Shown piece by piece: positions 41,309-51,406 of a stretch of DNA of 64,000 bases. A program made the position numbers and the translations under genes. Under the pieces are notes generated by a model. That model searched no databases, had not been told where the DNA came from, and saw only the letters and a list, made by a program, of their open reading frames with translations. The DNA is from Lachnospiraceae bacterium (GTDB lineage Bacteria; Bacillota; Clostridia; Lachnospirales; Lachnospiraceae). The stretch is from NCBI GenBank assembly GCA_028693165.1, contig JAQUVX010000008.1, positions 1 to 64,000 of the forward strand, given 5' to 3'. The first letter of the stretch is position 1, and every line of letters begins with the position of its first letter.

Positions 41309-42253
41309 TTATTTGTTCTCCTCTGTATGAATTTCCTCTAATATGTGGGAGAGGATTTTGGCTCTGTCATCCTGAAACGCTTCCAGGACAAGCCAGCACA
41401 CATCCCGCTCCCGCTTAAACCAGGTGATCTGCCGTTTGGCAAAATGCCTGGTATCTCTCTTTAAAATAGAAACGGCTTCCTCCAGACTGCATTTCCCGTC
41501 CAGATAATCTAGAATCTCCTTATAGCCAAGACCCTGCATGGAAACCATGCCGCGATGGCAGCCCCGCGCCTTGAGATCGCGCACCTCCTCAATCAGACCA
41601 GCTTCCATCATCTGATCGACCCGCCGGTCGATCCGCTCATAGAGCCTGCTGCGCTCACAGGTCAGGACATAGTAAAACACCTGATAAGGAGAAGCTTTCT
41701 CATGCTCCTGCCGGTTGTGCTCCGATATGCGCTGTCCGGTCAGCCGAAAATATTCGATCGCGCGAATCACGCGCTTGCGGTTGTTTTCATGGATCATCTC
41801 TGCGGATTCCGGGTCGATCTCCTGCAGCATCGCGTGCAGGAAGGCACTGCCCTGTTCCTCTCCGATCCGTTCCAGCTCCTGGCGGATGAGCTGACTGTCA
41901 TCATTTTCCTTAAAATCAATATCATAAACCAGTGCCTGGATATAAAATCCGGTGCCTCCGACTACGATCGGGACATGGCCCCGCTCATAGATGCCTTCCA
42001 TCGCCTCTTTTGCCATGGACTGAAAACGGGTCACATTGAATTCCTCCTGCGGATCCAGCACATCGATCAGGTGATGCGGCACCCCGTCCATTTCCTGTGG
42101 CGTAACCTTGGCCGAGCCGATATCCATGTGACGGTAAACCTGCATGGAATCCGCGCTGATAATCTCTCCGTCAAGTGCTTTGGCAAGCTCGATGGACAGC
42201 GATGTTTTTCCGACCGCCGTAGGTCCGGTAAGAATGATCAGTGGTCGTTTCAT
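41309..42253 (-). CDS. miaA: tRNA dimethylallyltransferase
   Basis: A 314-residue enzyme adding an isopentenyl group to adenosine 37 of tRNAs reading UNN codons. P-loop GPTAVGKTSLS (residues 10-20), SADSMQVYRHMDIGSAK and a C-terminal RDTRHFAKRQITWFKRE. Its product is the substrate of MiaB, encoded in the same cluster. The start follows AGAGGAG. Confidence 0.96.
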   Translation of the reverse strand: MKRPLIILTGPTAVGKTSLSIELAKALDGEIISADSMQVYRHMDIGSAKVTPQEMDGVPHHLIDVLDPQEEFNVTRFQSMAKEAMEGIYERGHVPIVVGGTGFYIQALVYDIDFKENDDSQLIRQELERIGEEQGSAFLHAMLQEIDPESAEMIHENNRKRVIRAIEYFRLTGQRISEHNRQEHEKASPYQVFYYVLTCERSRLYERIDRRVDQMMEAGLIEEVRDLKARGCHRGMVSMQGLGYKEILDYLDGKCSLEEAVSILKRDTRHFAKRQITWFKRERDVCWLVLEAFQDDRAKILSHILEEIHTEENK

Positions 42254-42264
42254 GACAGCTCCTC

Positions 42265-44277
42265 TCAGACAATTCGTTTGAATTTCTTTTCCAACTCATA
42301 CTTGCTCATGGAGATGATCGTCGGCCGGCCATGCGGGCAGGCGTATGGGTTCTCCAGATCCAGAAGCTGGTCGATCAGGTGATCGGCCTCAGCCGCACTC
42401 ATATGATGATTTCCCTTGACTGCCGCCTTGCAGGACATGGTCGCAACTCTGTGATACAGCATATCCGTATTGCCGGCCATCGTATCCTCCGCCAGAGAAT
42501 CCAGCATCTCCATCAGAAGCTCCTTCTTCGCAATCGCAAATAAGTTGTCCGGCACACCGCGGACGGCATATTCTTTTCCGCCAAACGGTTCAATCTCAAA
42601 ACCGATATCGTGGAAGATGTTCTGATGCTTCTTTAACATGACCTCCTCCTGACTGCTCAGGGTCAGAATGATCGGCGGGCTGATCATCTGGCAGGTATAC
42701 TCTCTTGTCTTTAACGTCGCCATGGTTTTCTCGTAAAGCACCTTCTCGTGGGCGGCGTGCTGGTCGATGATGTAGAGCTGTTCGTTGAACTCCACCAGCC
42801 AGTAGGTGTCAAACAACTGCCCGATCAGTTTGTGACGGATGCGGGCCTTCGGCTCCAGGAGCTTTTCGGTGAAGAGATCCATCGGCTCCGGCTTTCCGGC
42901 CAATTCCGGCTTTCCCGCCGGCTCTGGTTTTCCAGCCGGCTCTGTCTGTGCGCCAAACACAGCCTCATGTTCGCGCACAAGCGGTTTCATTACAGGTGTC
43001 TGGTAGGCGGGCGGTGTTACCGGCTGCGTCTGTGACTGCACCGGTTGTGGCTGAAATTGCTGCGACTGAAACTGCGGCGTCTGCGCCGATGCCGGTCGCT
43101 GCACCGGAACCGTCGGTTGCATCTGTCGCTCCACCGGATCCACCGGAACTTCCGGCTGCATCTGCTCCATCCGCCTGCGCTCAAACGGCTCCGGGATCGG
43201 AATCCGTTTTTCCTGATTCATGCGGCGCAGCTCCTTCGCTTCTTCCTCCCGGTGCTGTTTTTCATCCAGCACAACCTCCGGGATCAGTTCCTTCTCCCGC
43301 AGTGCACCGGCCAGCGCCTCCTGCACCGCCCGGAAGATCAGTTCCCCGTCCCGAAAGCGCAGCTCCATCTTGGTCGGATGGACATTGACATCCAGAAACT
43401 CCGGCTCGATGGTGAAATGCAGCAGGGTAAACGGATACTTGTGCTGCATCATAAACGGCTTATATGCCTCCTCGATGGCCTTTCCGATGATGCTGCTCTT
43501 GATGTAGCGGCCATTGATGAAATAATTTTCGTAGGTGCGGTTGCTGCGTGCGATCACCGGTTTTCCGATAAAGCCCTGGATGCCGACCGCCTCGGTCTGA
43601 CACTCCACACGCAGCAGGTTGGCCGCGATCTCCCGGCCGAAAACGGTATAAATAATGTCTTTTAGATTATGATTGCCGGAGGTGTGCAGTTTATTCTGAT
43701 TGTTTTGAATAAAGCGGATCGAAATCTCCGGGTGCGACAGCGCAATTTTCTCCACCAGATCCGCCACATGGGCTCCCTCGGTCATAGCCGTCTTTAAAAA
43801 TTTCCGTCGTACAGGTGTATTATAAAAAAGGTTGCGTGCAAGGAAGGTCGTTCCATCCGGCGCGCCGATCTCCTCCATGCTCTTTTCCTCCCCGCCCTCG
43901 ATCTGATAGCGGGTTCCCGTCAGACTGTCCGGGGTCTTGGTAATGACCTCCACCTGCGCGACCGCCGCGATACTGGAAAGTGCCTCACCGCGAAACCCCA
44001 ATGATGATACCGTAAAGAGATCCTCCACCGACTGGATCTTGCTGGTCGAATGGCGCAGAAATGCCAGCGGCAGCTCTGCCTTTGGGATGCCGCAGCCATT
44101 GTCCGTCACACGGACTAAGGAGATGCCGCCGTCGCGAATTTCCACCGTAACGGCCGTGGCCTTCGCATCGATGGCATTTTCCAAAAGCTCCTTCACCACA
44201 GAGGCCGGACGCTCAATGACTTCTCCGGCAGCAATTTTATTGATCGTGCTTTGATCCAGTACATGAATATTCGGCAT
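42265..44277 (-). CDS. mutL: DNA mismatch repair protein MutL
   Basis: A 670-residue protein. GHKL ATPase N-terminus (ENAIDAKA, DNGCGI, GFRGEALSSI). A long Pro/Gln-rich linker (about 370-475) includes repeated AGKPE units. The C-terminal dimerisation/endonuclease domain has QHAAHEKVLYE and the metal motif region CPHGRPTI, so it should nick DNA like Bacillus MutL. It follows mutS by nine bases with its own AAGGAG. Confidence 0.96.
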   Translation of the reverse strand: MPNIHVLDQSTINKIAAGEVIERPASVVKELLENAIDAKATAVTVEIRDGGISLVRVTDNGCGIPKAELPLAFLRHSTSKIQSVEDLFTVSSLGFRGEALSSIAAVAQVEVITKTPDSLTGTRYQIEGGEEKSMEEIGAPDGTTFLARNLFYNTPVRRKFLKTAMTEGAHVADLVEKIALSHPEISIRFIQNNQNKLHTSGNHNLKDIIYTVFGREIAANLLRVECQTEAVGIQGFIGKPVIARSNRTYENYFINGRYIKSSIIGKAIEEAYKPFMMQHKYPFTLLHFTIEPEFLDVNVHPTKMELRFRDGELIFRAVQEALAGALREKELIPEVVLDEKQHREEEAKELRRMNQEKRIPIPEPFERRRMEQMQPEVPVDPVERQMQPTVPVQRPASAQTPQFQSQQFQPQPVQSQTQPVTPPAYQTPVMKPLVREHEAVFGAQTEPAGKPEPAGKPELAGKPEPMDLFTEKLLEPKARIRHKLIGQLFDTYWLVEFNEQLYIIDQHAAHEKVLYEKTMATLKTREYTCQMISPPIILTLSSQEEVMLKKHQNIFHDIGFEIEPFGGKEYAVRGVPDNLFAIAKKELLMEMLDSLAEDTMAGNTDMLYHRVATMSCKAAVKGNHHMSAAEADHLIDQLLDLENPYACPHGRPTIISMSKYELEKKFKRIV
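42884..42943 (-). repeat. Short tandem repeat in the mutL linker
   Basis: About four imperfect 15-base units encode successive (E)PAGKP pentapeptides in the unstructured linker of MutL. The length can vary by slippage without changing frame. Confidence 0.7.
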
Positions 44278-44286
44278 GGTTTCTCC

Positions 44287-46965
44287 TTACTGTTTTGCAG
44301 TATCTGTGTCCGCGCTCCAGCGGTTTTTCAGCTTTGTCTGCAGACGGTATAATGTGTTCAGCGCATCGATGGGCGTCATATTGCCCAGCTCCAGCGCCTT
44401 GAGTTCTTCGATGATATCATCCTCGCGTACCGCGTCAAACAAGGTCAGTTGGCTTAATTCGATCTCATCCGGCTTCGGAACCGGCTTGCGGTTGTTGATA
44501 TTGGAGCTGATCTCGGCAATCTCTCTGGCTTTGGTCGTCAGATCCGTGTCGCTCAGTTCCTCCACCAGCTCCTTCGCACGGCTGATGACCGAATCCGGCA
44601 CACCGGCCAGCTTCGCCACCTGAATGCCGTAGCTTTTGTCCGCACCGCCCTTGACGATCTTTCGCAGGAACACAATGTCATCCCCCTGCTCCTTGACCGC
44701 GATGCAGTAGTTGGTGACGCCGCTCATGATCCCCTCAAGCTCCGTCAGCTCATGATAATGGGTGGCAAACAGCGTCTTGGCCCCCAAGAGCTTTGTATTG
44801 CTGATATGCTCCACCACCGCCCAGGCGATGCTGAGGCCATCAAAGGTGCTGGTGCCGCGCCCGATCTCGTCTAAGATCAGCAGACTGTTGCGGGTCGCAT
44901 TGCGCAGAATGTTGGCCACCTCCGTCATTTCCACCATGAAGGTACTCTGACCGCTTGCCAGATCATCCGAAGCACCCACGCGGGTGAAGATCCGGTCGCA
45001 GATTCCGATGTTGGCCTGATCGGCCGGGACAAAGCTTCCGAGCTGGGCCATCAAAACGATCAGGGCTGTCTGACGCATATAGGTAGATTTACCGGCCATA
45101 TTCGGCCCGGTGATGATGGACACCCGGTTCTTTCCGTTGTCCAGATATGTATCATTGGACACAAACAGATCATCCCGCATCATCTTCTCTACCACCGGAT
45201 GGCGGCCGCCCTTGATCTGGATGGTGCCCTTCTCGTTGATCGATGGTTTGATGTAATTGTTCCGGGTCGCAACCGTAGACAGTGACACATAGACATCCAC
45301 CGCCGCAATCGCCCTGGCGGTCTGCTGGATGCGGATGACCTCAGCGCCAATCTGATCGCGCACCTGGCAGAACAGCTCATATTCCAGTGAGTAGAGCTTA
45401 TCCTCCGCCCCCAGAATCACATCCTCCAGGTTTTTGAGTTCCTCCGTAGTATAACGCTCCGCATTTACCAGCGTCTGTTTGCGGATAAAATAATCCGGCA
45501 CCTGATCCTTAAAGGAATTGGTCACCTCAAAATAATATCCGAATACTTTGTTGAATTTGACCTTCAGACCCCGGATTCCGGTCTTGTCCCGCTCCTTCTC
45601 CTCCAGCTCTGCCAGCCAGCTCTTGCCCTCGGTCTTGGCATGGCGGAGACGGTCGGCCTCCTCGTTGAAGCCTTCCCGGATCATACCGCCCTCACGGATG
45701 GTGATCGGCGGTTCTTCCACGATCGCACGGGTAATCAGATCATGTAGATCCGAAAGCTCGTCCAGTTCCTCCTCCAGCTTACGCAGATTCGCGCTCGTAA
45801 ACTCCTTTAAAAGCTGTTTGATCGGCGCAACCATGGCGATGGAATTGCAAAATGCCAGCAGATCCCGCGGATTTGCGGATTTGTAGCTGATCCGCCCGAT
45901 CAGGCGCTCCAAATCATAGACCGGATTTAAATACTCACCCAGTTCTTCCCGGCTGATATAATTCATATTCAGTTCTTCGATGGCCGTCTGGCGTGCCAGA
46001 ATCGCCTCTTTGTCGATCAGGGGCTGTTCAATCCAGGTGCGCAGCAGTCGTGCGCCCATGGCCGTGCGGGTCTTGTCCAGCACCCAGAGCAGGCTTCCCC
46101 GCTTCTCCTTCTCCCGCATGGTCTCCAAAAGCTCCAGATTCCGTCTCGTGGAGGAATCCAGAATCATGTAATTCCCCGTGGAATAAGGCACAATCGTCGT
46201 TAGATGATCCAGTGTGTTTTTCTGTGTCTCGTAGAGGTACTGAAGGACAGACCCGGCCGCGATCGTACCGCATTCATAATCGCCCAGACCAAGTCCTTCC
46301 AGACTTCCCACCTTAAAATGCTCCCGCAGAATCTTCTTACAGCTCTCCTCCTGGAAGAAATGGGAATCCAGCGTGGACGATGTAAAATGATACAGCTCCT
46401 TCATCGCCTCCAGACTGATTCCGGAGATGGAAAAGGCATCGTTGCAGATCACCTCCGCCGGTGAAAACTTCTGAATCTCATCATAAAGAGAGCGCTCCGA
46501 AGCCACCTCCGTTACCAGAAAATCTCCGGTGCTGATATCGGCAACCGCCACGCCCATCTTATCCCCCAGATAGACAATGCCCATCAGGTAATTGTTTTTC
46601 GTCTCATCCAGTGCCTGGGCGCTGGTGATGGTTCCCGGAGTAACAACCCGGATGACCTCCCTCTTTACCAGGCCCTTTGCCAGCTTCGGATCCTCCATCT
46701 GCTCGGCGATGGCAACCTTGAAGCCCTTCTGCACCAGCCTGCTCAAGTAGGTATCCACTGCATGATACGGAACGCCGCACATCGGCGCGCGCTCCTCCAG
46801 TCCGCATTCCTTTCCGGTCAGCGTGATTTCCAGTGCCTTTGATGCCGTAATCGCATCCTCAAAGAACATCTCGTAGAAATCCCCCAGCCGGTAAAATAAA
46901 ATACAGTCCGCATATTGCTTTTTGGTCTCCATATACTGGGCCATCATTGGTGATAATCCCGCCAC
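44287..46965 (-). CDS. mutS: DNA mismatch repair protein MutS
   Basis: An 892-residue mismatch sensor. Mismatch-binding N-terminus with DFYEMFFEDA (Phe-x-Glu-like, near 28), connector, lever/clamp, and ABC ATPase with GPNMAGKST (near 630), DEIGRGTSTFDG and ATHYHEL. The start is GTG nine bases after AAGGAG, 12 bases behind miaB. Cotranscription of miaB-mutS-mutL-miaA is expected. Confidence 0.97.
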   Translation of the reverse strand: MAGLSPMMAQYMETKKQYADCILFYRLGDFYEMFFEDAITASKALEITLTGKECGLEERAPMCGVPYHAVDTYLSRLVQKGFKVAIAEQMEDPKLAKGLVKREVIRVVTPGTITSAQALDETKNNYLMGIVYLGDKMGVAVADISTGDFLVTEVASERSLYDEIQKFSPAEVICNDAFSISGISLEAMKELYHFTSSTLDSHFFQEESCKKILREHFKVGSLEGLGLGDYECGTIAAGSVLQYLYETQKNTLDHLTTIVPYSTGNYMILDSSTRRNLELLETMREKEKRGSLLWVLDKTRTAMGARLLRTWIEQPLIDKEAILARQTAIEELNMNYISREELGEYLNPVYDLERLIGRISYKSANPRDLLAFCNSIAMVAPIKQLLKEFTSANLRKLEEELDELSDLHDLITRAIVEEPPITIREGGMIREGFNEEADRLRHAKTEGKSWLAELEEKERDKTGIRGLKVKFNKVFGYYFEVTNSFKDQVPDYFIRKQTLVNAERYTTEELKNLEDVILGAEDKLYSLEYELFCQVRDQIGAEVIRIQQTARAIAAVDVYVSLSTVATRNNYIKPSINEKGTIQIKGGRHPVVEKMMRDDLFVSNDTYLDNGKNRVSIITGPNMAGKSTYMRQTALIVLMAQLGSFVPADQANIGICDRIFTRVGASDDLASGQSTFMVEMTEVANILRNATRNSLLILDEIGRGTSTFDGLSIAWAVVEHISNTKLLGAKTLFATHYHELTELEGIMSGVTNYCIAVKEQGDDIVFLRKIVKGGADKSYGIQVAKLAGVPDSVISRAKELVEELSDTDLTTKAREIAEISSNINNRKPVPKPDEIELSQLTLFDAVREDDIIEELKALELGNMTPIDALNTLYRLQTKLKNRWSADTDTAKQ

Positions 46966-46977
46966 GTCGTATACTCC

Positions 46978-48390
46978 TTATCTGTCACATCTTCCCATGT
47001 AGTAAAAACCTTTGGCTTCTTCCAGATACACATCCACAATCCTGCCTATCAAGGACGCGTCTCCCGGAAAATGCACCACGGTGTTGTTGGTCAGTCGTCC
47101 GGTCACATAGCCTTCCTTGTGGTCGTCTAAGCATTCCACCAGAACCTTCTGTGTCGTATTGATATCCCGGCCGCATACCTCTCCGGAAATCTTCTGTACT
47201 TCCTGTAATAATTCATCAAACCGCACTTTTACCACATCCTCCGGCACCTGATTCTCCATGGCTGCCGCCGGAGTCCCGGTGCGTTTGGAATAGATAAAGG
47301 TAAAGGCACTGTCATAGCGCACACGGCGCACCACGTCCATCGTCTCCTGAAAATCCGCTTCTGTCTCACCCGGAAATCCCACGATGATATCGGTTGTCAG
47401 CGCGATGTCCGGCACGGCTGCGCGGATCTTATCCACTAATTCCAGGTAGGATTCTTTCGTGTAACGCCGGTTCATCAGACCCAGAATCCGGCTGCTTCCC
47501 GACTGCAATGGCAGATGCAGGTGATTGCACACCTTTTTGCAGTCGCGCATCGCCTCAATCAGATCCTCCGACAGATCCTTCGGATGGGAGGTCATGAAAC
47601 GAATCCGCTCCAGCCCCTCAATCTCATTGACCTGACGCAGCAGCTCGGCAAAGGTGATTGGCGTCTCAACATTTGTCCCATAGGAGTTGACATTCTGCCC
47701 TAACAGCATCACTTCCACGACTCCGTCGGCCACCAGGCGGCGAATCTCCGCCAGGATATCCTCCGGCTTTCGGCTGCGCTCCCGGCCCCGCACATACGGC
47801 ACGATACAGTAGCTGCAAAAATTGTTGCAGCCGAACATGATATTCACGCCCGATTTAAACGGGAATTTCCGCTCGACCGGCAGATCCTCCACGATCTCTT
47901 TTGCAGCGTCCCAGATATCGATGACCATGCGGTCCCCCATCATCCGGTTGTAGATCAGCTCCGCCAGCTTGAAAATATTGTGGGTTCCGAAAATAATATC
48001 CACATGGGAATAGCTTTTTTTGATCTTCTCGATGACGCTCGGCTCCTGCATCATGCAGCCGCACAGGGCAATCAGCATATCTGGATTTTTCTTCTTTAAG
48101 GTCTGAAGGTAACCGAGTCTGCCGTATACCTTCTGGTTTGCATTATCCCGGACCGTGCAGGTGTTGTAGAGGACAAAATCGGCCTCCTCACTGTCCGCTT
48201 CCACAAATCCGATCGTCTCTAAAATTCCAAGAAGCTTCTCCGAATCCCGAGCATTCATCTGGCAGCCGAAGGTATTGATCATACAGGTCAGCGGCCGCCC
48301 CTTTTCCCTGGACCGCTCCGCTACCAGCGCCTTCATCTGTTCCATAAAATACCGTTGTCTCTGTGGTTCCTGCTCTATCATCTGATTCAT
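46978..48390 (-). CDS. miaB: tRNA-2-methylthio-N6-dimethylallyladenosine synthase
   Basis: A 470-residue radical SAM methylthiotransferase. The N-terminal MTTase domain has cluster cysteines in TFGCQMN, YNTCTVRDNA and CGCMMQ. The radical SAM motif GCNNFCSYCIVP lies near 196 and a TRAM RNA-binding domain at the end. It adds the methylthio group to i6A37 made by MiaA. The start is ATG seven bases after TTGGAG; a promoter lies about 50 bases upstream. Confidence 0.96.
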   Translation of the reverse strand: MNQMIEQEPQRQRYFMEQMKALVAERSREKGRPLTCMINTFGCQMNARDSEKLLGILETIGFVEADSEEADFVLYNTCTVRDNANQKVYGRLGYLQTLKKKNPDMLIALCGCMMQEPSVIEKIKKSYSHVDIIFGTHNIFKLAELIYNRMMGDRMVIDIWDAAKEIVEDLPVERKFPFKSGVNIMFGCNNFCSYCIVPYVRGRERSRKPEDILAEIRRLVADGVVEVMLLGQNVNSYGTNVETPITFAELLRQVNEIEGLERIRFMTSHPKDLSEDLIEAMRDCKKVCNHLHLPLQSGSSRILGLMNRRYTKESYLELVDKIRAAVPDIALTTDIIVGFPGETEADFQETMDVVRRVRYDSAFTFIYSKRTGTPAAAMENQVPEDVVKVRFDELLQEVQKISGEVCGRDINTTQKVLVECLDDHKEGYVTGRLTNNTVVHFPGDASLIGRIVDVYLEEAKGFYYMGRCDR

Positions 48391-48439
48391 ATGAATTCTC
48401 CAACTCTATCTTTTCTTACGTTTTATCGTCAACCTGACT

Positions 48440-48469
48440 ATTATATACGAAAACAGCAGGAAAAATCAA
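48440..48469 (-). promoter_or_regulatory. Promoter of miaB-mutS-mutL-miaA
   Basis: Minus-strand TTGATT, 18 bases, TATAAT, located between proA and miaB. Confidence 0.65.
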
Positions 48470-48480
48470 CTGTGGATTGC

Positions 48481-49725
48481 CTATGGGCGCACCTGCCCGT
48501 TTCCATAAATAATATATTTGGTCGTGGTCAGGGCTTCCAGTCCCATCGGTCCTCTTGCGTGGAGCTTCTGGGTGCTGATGCCGATCTCGGCGCCAAAACC
48601 GAACTCATTGCCATCCGTAAAGCGGGTGGAGGCGTTGACATAGACCGCTGCTGCATCGATTTCATTTAAAAACTGCTGTGCATGGTCATAATCCTTTGTG
48701 ATGATGGCCTCCGAATGACCGGTGTTGTAGCGGTTGATGTGCGCGATGGCCTCCTCGATGGAATCCACCAGCTTGAGGGACAGGATATAATCCAGATATT
48801 CCTTTCCCCAGTCCTCCTCCACCGCCGGAATAAACGACTCCACGATCGCACAGGCATCCGAGTCCGCGTGAATGCTGACCTGTTTTTCCTGCAGCCGTTT
48901 CTGCAAAGCCGGAAGGAATTCGGCTGCGATGGAGCGGTGAATCACCAGCGATTCACAGGCGTTGCACACGCCGATCCGCTGTGTCTTGGCGTTGAAGATG
49001 ATGTCCAGTGCCATGGCAAAATCAGCCGACTCATCCACATAGATATGACAGTTTCCGGTTCCGGTCTCGATTACCGGGATCGTACTGTTCTCCACGACCG
49101 CGCGGATCAGTCCTGCCCCGCCCCGCGGAATCAGCACATCCACGTAATCCTTCAGCTTCATAAAGGCCTTCGTCACTTCGCGGTCGGTATCGGTGATCAA
49201 CTGCACGCAGTCCTCCATCATCCCAGCCCTTGAAAGTCCGGTGCGAAGCCAGCGGATGATCTCTTTGTTCGACTCGATGGCATCGCTTCCTCCCTTTAAG
49301 ATCACGGCATTTCCAGTCTTAAAGCACAGACCGAAGGCGTCCGCCGTCACGTTGGGGCGGGCCTCGTAGATGATACCGACCACGCCGAGCGGCACACGTT
49401 TTTTGCCGATGAGCAGACCGTTTGGACGCGGCTTCATGGAAAGGACTTCTCCCACCGGATCTTCCAGACCTGCCACCTGCAAAAGACCGTCCGCCATGGC
49501 CTGAATCCGGGTCGGCGTCAGCTCCAGACGATCCACCAGGGCCGGACTCATGCCGTTTGCGATTGCCCGTACCACATCCTCCTGATTGGCCGTCAGAATA
49601 TCAACCTCTCCGTCTAACAGTGCCTGTGCAGCCTGTTTCAGCCCTTCATTTTTCCGGGACACTCCAAGCTTATTCAAATACGAAGCCGCCGCTTTTGCGC
49701 GGAGTCCAATTTCCGTCAGTTCCAT
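48481..49725 (-). CDS. proA: Gamma-glutamyl phosphate reductase
   Basis: A 414-residue NADPH-dependent aldehyde-dehydrogenase-fold enzyme, second step of proline synthesis. The catalytic cysteine is in [10 protein letters not shown]; also IYEARPNVT and RGGAGLI. It follows the folate cyclo-ligase by three bases. The window gives proB and proA but no proC. Confidence 0.96.
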   Translation of the reverse strand: MELTEIGLRAKAAASYLNKLGVSRKNEGLKQAAQALLDGEVDILTANQEDVVRAIANGMSPALVDRLELTPTRIQAMADGLLQVAGLEDPVGEVLSMKPRPNGLLIGKKRVPLGVVGIIYEARPNVTADAFGLCFKTGNAVILKGGSDAIESNKEIIRWLRTGLSRAGMMEDCVQLITDTDREVTKAFMKLKDYVDVLIPRGGAGLIRAVVENSTIPVIETGTGNCHIYVDESADFAMALDIIFNAKTQRIGVCNACESLVIHRSIAAEFLPALQKRLQEKQVSIHADSDACAIVESFIPAVEEDWGKEYLDYILSLKLVDSIEEAIAHINRYNTGHSEAIITKDYDHAQQFLNEIDAAAVYVNASTRFTDGNEFGFGAEIGISTQKLHARGPMGLEALTTTKYIIYGNGQVRP

Positions 49726-49728
49726 CCT

Positions 49729-50313
49729 TCATCCTCCCGTAATCAGTTTTTGGATTTTTATGTCGCAGGGTTCCATGGGAAGCCGCGCAAGCACCTGAAA
49801 GGGATACGCCACTGCAATCCGCAGGTGTTCCGGCTCCCGTTCAAAAAAGCGGTCGTAAAATCCGCCGCCGTACCCGATCCGCCCGCCCGCCTCGGTAAAG
49901 GCAAGACCGGGCGTGATAACCGCCGCCCGCCTAAAAGACGGTCCCTCCGCAGGCAGACAGTCAGGCCCCGGCTCCAGAATCCTCATGCAGCCCGGGCTTA
50001 GATCCTGCCAGCCAAAGACCTGATAAAAGGCCATATCCTGCCCCTCCACCCGCGGAACGGCAACAGGGATCTTCCGTTGCCACAACACGTTTAAAAGCGC
50101 GTGTGTGTCCACCTCGGTGCCATAGGACACATAGGTATACACCGGTGTCCGATCCTCAGACACGATCTGGGGCAGCGCGAGCAGCTTATCTAAGATCACC
50201 GTATCAAACCGCGCCCGGTCTTCCTCTGAAATGGCCCGTCGAAGTGCCTTCATCGTTCGACGAAGCTCCGCCTTTTCCAGCCCGTCAGGACTGTGTGTCA
50301 TGGACTCCGCCAT
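49729..50313 (-). CDS. 5-formyltetrahydrofolate cyclo-ligase
   Basis: About 194 residues. LRRTMKALRRAIS at the start, VPRVEGQDMAFYQV in the middle and the phosphate-binding RIGYGGGFYDRFF near the C-terminus are the family signature. It converts 5-formyl-THF plus ATP to 5,10-methenyl-THF. I choose ATG at 50313 (after GGGAAG); the frame starts at 50343. It overlaps the DUF896 gene by about 29 bases. Confidence 0.92.
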   Translation of the reverse strand: MAESMTHSPDGLEKAELRRTMKALRRAISEEDRARFDTVILDKLLALPQIVSEDRTPVYTYVSYGTEVDTHALLNVLWQRKIPVAVPRVEGQDMAFYQVFGWQDLSPGCMRILEPGPDCLPAEGPSFRRAAVITPGLAFTEAGGRIGYGGGFYDRFFEREPEHLRIAVAYPFQVLARLPMEPCDIKIQKLITGG

Positions 50314-50512
50314 ATTTCTTCCCCAGATCGGTAACGCTTCCATCCTTTTCCTGGATGGAAATGTTGTTTAAGTTTGCGCGCATATTGGTGCGAATCGTCT
50401 CTATGTATTCCTTTCGCAGCTGCGCCTGTTCCTGCTTTTCCTCCTCGGTCAGCCCCGTTGCCTGGGATTTGTGGTACAGGGTATTGATCCGATCGATTTT
50501 ATTTTGCTCCAT
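50285..50512 (-). CDS. DUF896 (YnzC-type) small protein
   Basis: A 75-residue protein of the UPF0291 family: MEQNKIDRINTLYHKSQATGLTE in front, then QAQLRKEYIETIRTNMRANLNNI, forming a two-helix coiled bundle. Function is not established; the Bacillus relative YnzC sits in an SOS operon. Here it is between proB and the cyclo-ligase. AAGGAG six bases before ATG. Confidence 0.9.
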   Translation of the reverse strand: MEQNKIDRINTLYHKSQATGLTEEEKQEQAQLRKEYIETIRTNMRANLNNISIQEKDGSVTDLGKKYGGVHDTQS

Positions 50513-50536
50513 AATATGCTCCTTTTTGCTCCATTG

Positions 50537-51388
50537 TCAATAATTGTAATTGATGTAATCCATCAGATCGAAGTCCTGATTCGTGTGCGCCATAAAGAGT
50601 GTTCCCTTGTCCGCACCCTCGATCAGGTCATGAATGATCGACACATCCTCGCCGTTGGCGATGATCATATCCGATCCGCTGTCGGTGGCAATCCGGGCTG
50701 CTGCCAGCTTCGTGGACATGCCGCCGGTTCCCACATCGCTTCCCGAGGTATCCTTGCCCATCTCCATGAGCTTGGGCGTAATCTCATAGACCATGCTGAT
50801 AAACCGCGCGTCCGGATGCTTGTGGGGATCATCCGAGTACAGTCCGTCGATGTCCGAAAGCAGAATCAGAAGATCCGCCCCGATCAGCGCCGCAACAATC
50901 GCAGAAAGCCGGTCGTTATCACCGAACTGAATCTCGTGGGTGGATACCGTATCATTTTCATTGACGATGGGAACCACACCCAGATTCAGCAGCTCATCAA
51001 AGGTATTCTGTGCGTTGTAGCGGGACACATCGTTCGTCATCGTATCCTTCGTCAAAAGGACCTGTGCCGCCGTACAGTTGTATTCTGAAAAAATCTTCTG
51101 GTAGACCATCATCAGACTGGCCTGACCCACAGCCGCGTAGGCCTGCTTTTCCGAGATGGTGGCCGGCCGCTTCTGACCGCCCAGGGCCTGCCGTCCCGCC
51201 GCGATCGCACCGGAGGAAACCAGCACAACTTCCTTGCCGGAGCCCTTCAGATCGCAGATGATTCGAATCAGCCGTTCAATCTTAAACAGATTCAGTTCTC
51301 CGGTTTCTGCATGAGTCAGGGAGGAAGAGCCGATCTTGATCACGATCCGCTTTTTATCTTTTAATTTTTTTCTGTCTTCTGTCAGCAT
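50537..51388 (-). CDS. proB: Glutamate 5-kinase, short form
   Basis: A 283-residue amino-acid kinase that phosphorylates glutamate for proline synthesis. KIGSSSLTH near residue 17, SSGAIAAGRQALG, NENDTVS and GTGGMSTKLAAA are all present. It ends after the kinase domain; the PUA domain of the 367-residue E. coli enzyme is missing, a known natural variant that may alter feedback. First of proB-DUF896-fthC-proA. Confidence 0.95.
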   Translation of the reverse strand: MLTEDRKKLKDKKRIVIKIGSSSLTHAETGELNLFKIERLIRIICDLKGSGKEVVLVSSGAIAAGRQALGGQKRPATISEKQAYAAVGQASLMMVYQKIFSEYNCTAAQVLLTKDTMTNDVSRYNAQNTFDELLNLGVVPIVNENDTVSTHEIQFGDNDRLSAIVAALIGADLLILLSDIDGLYSDDPHKHPDARFISMVYEITPKLMEMGKDTSGSDVGTGGMSTKLAAARIATDSGSDMIIANGEDVSIIHDLIEGADKGTLFMAHTNQDFDLMDYINYNY

Positions 51389-51406
51389 ATCGTCTGTCTC
51401 CTTACA

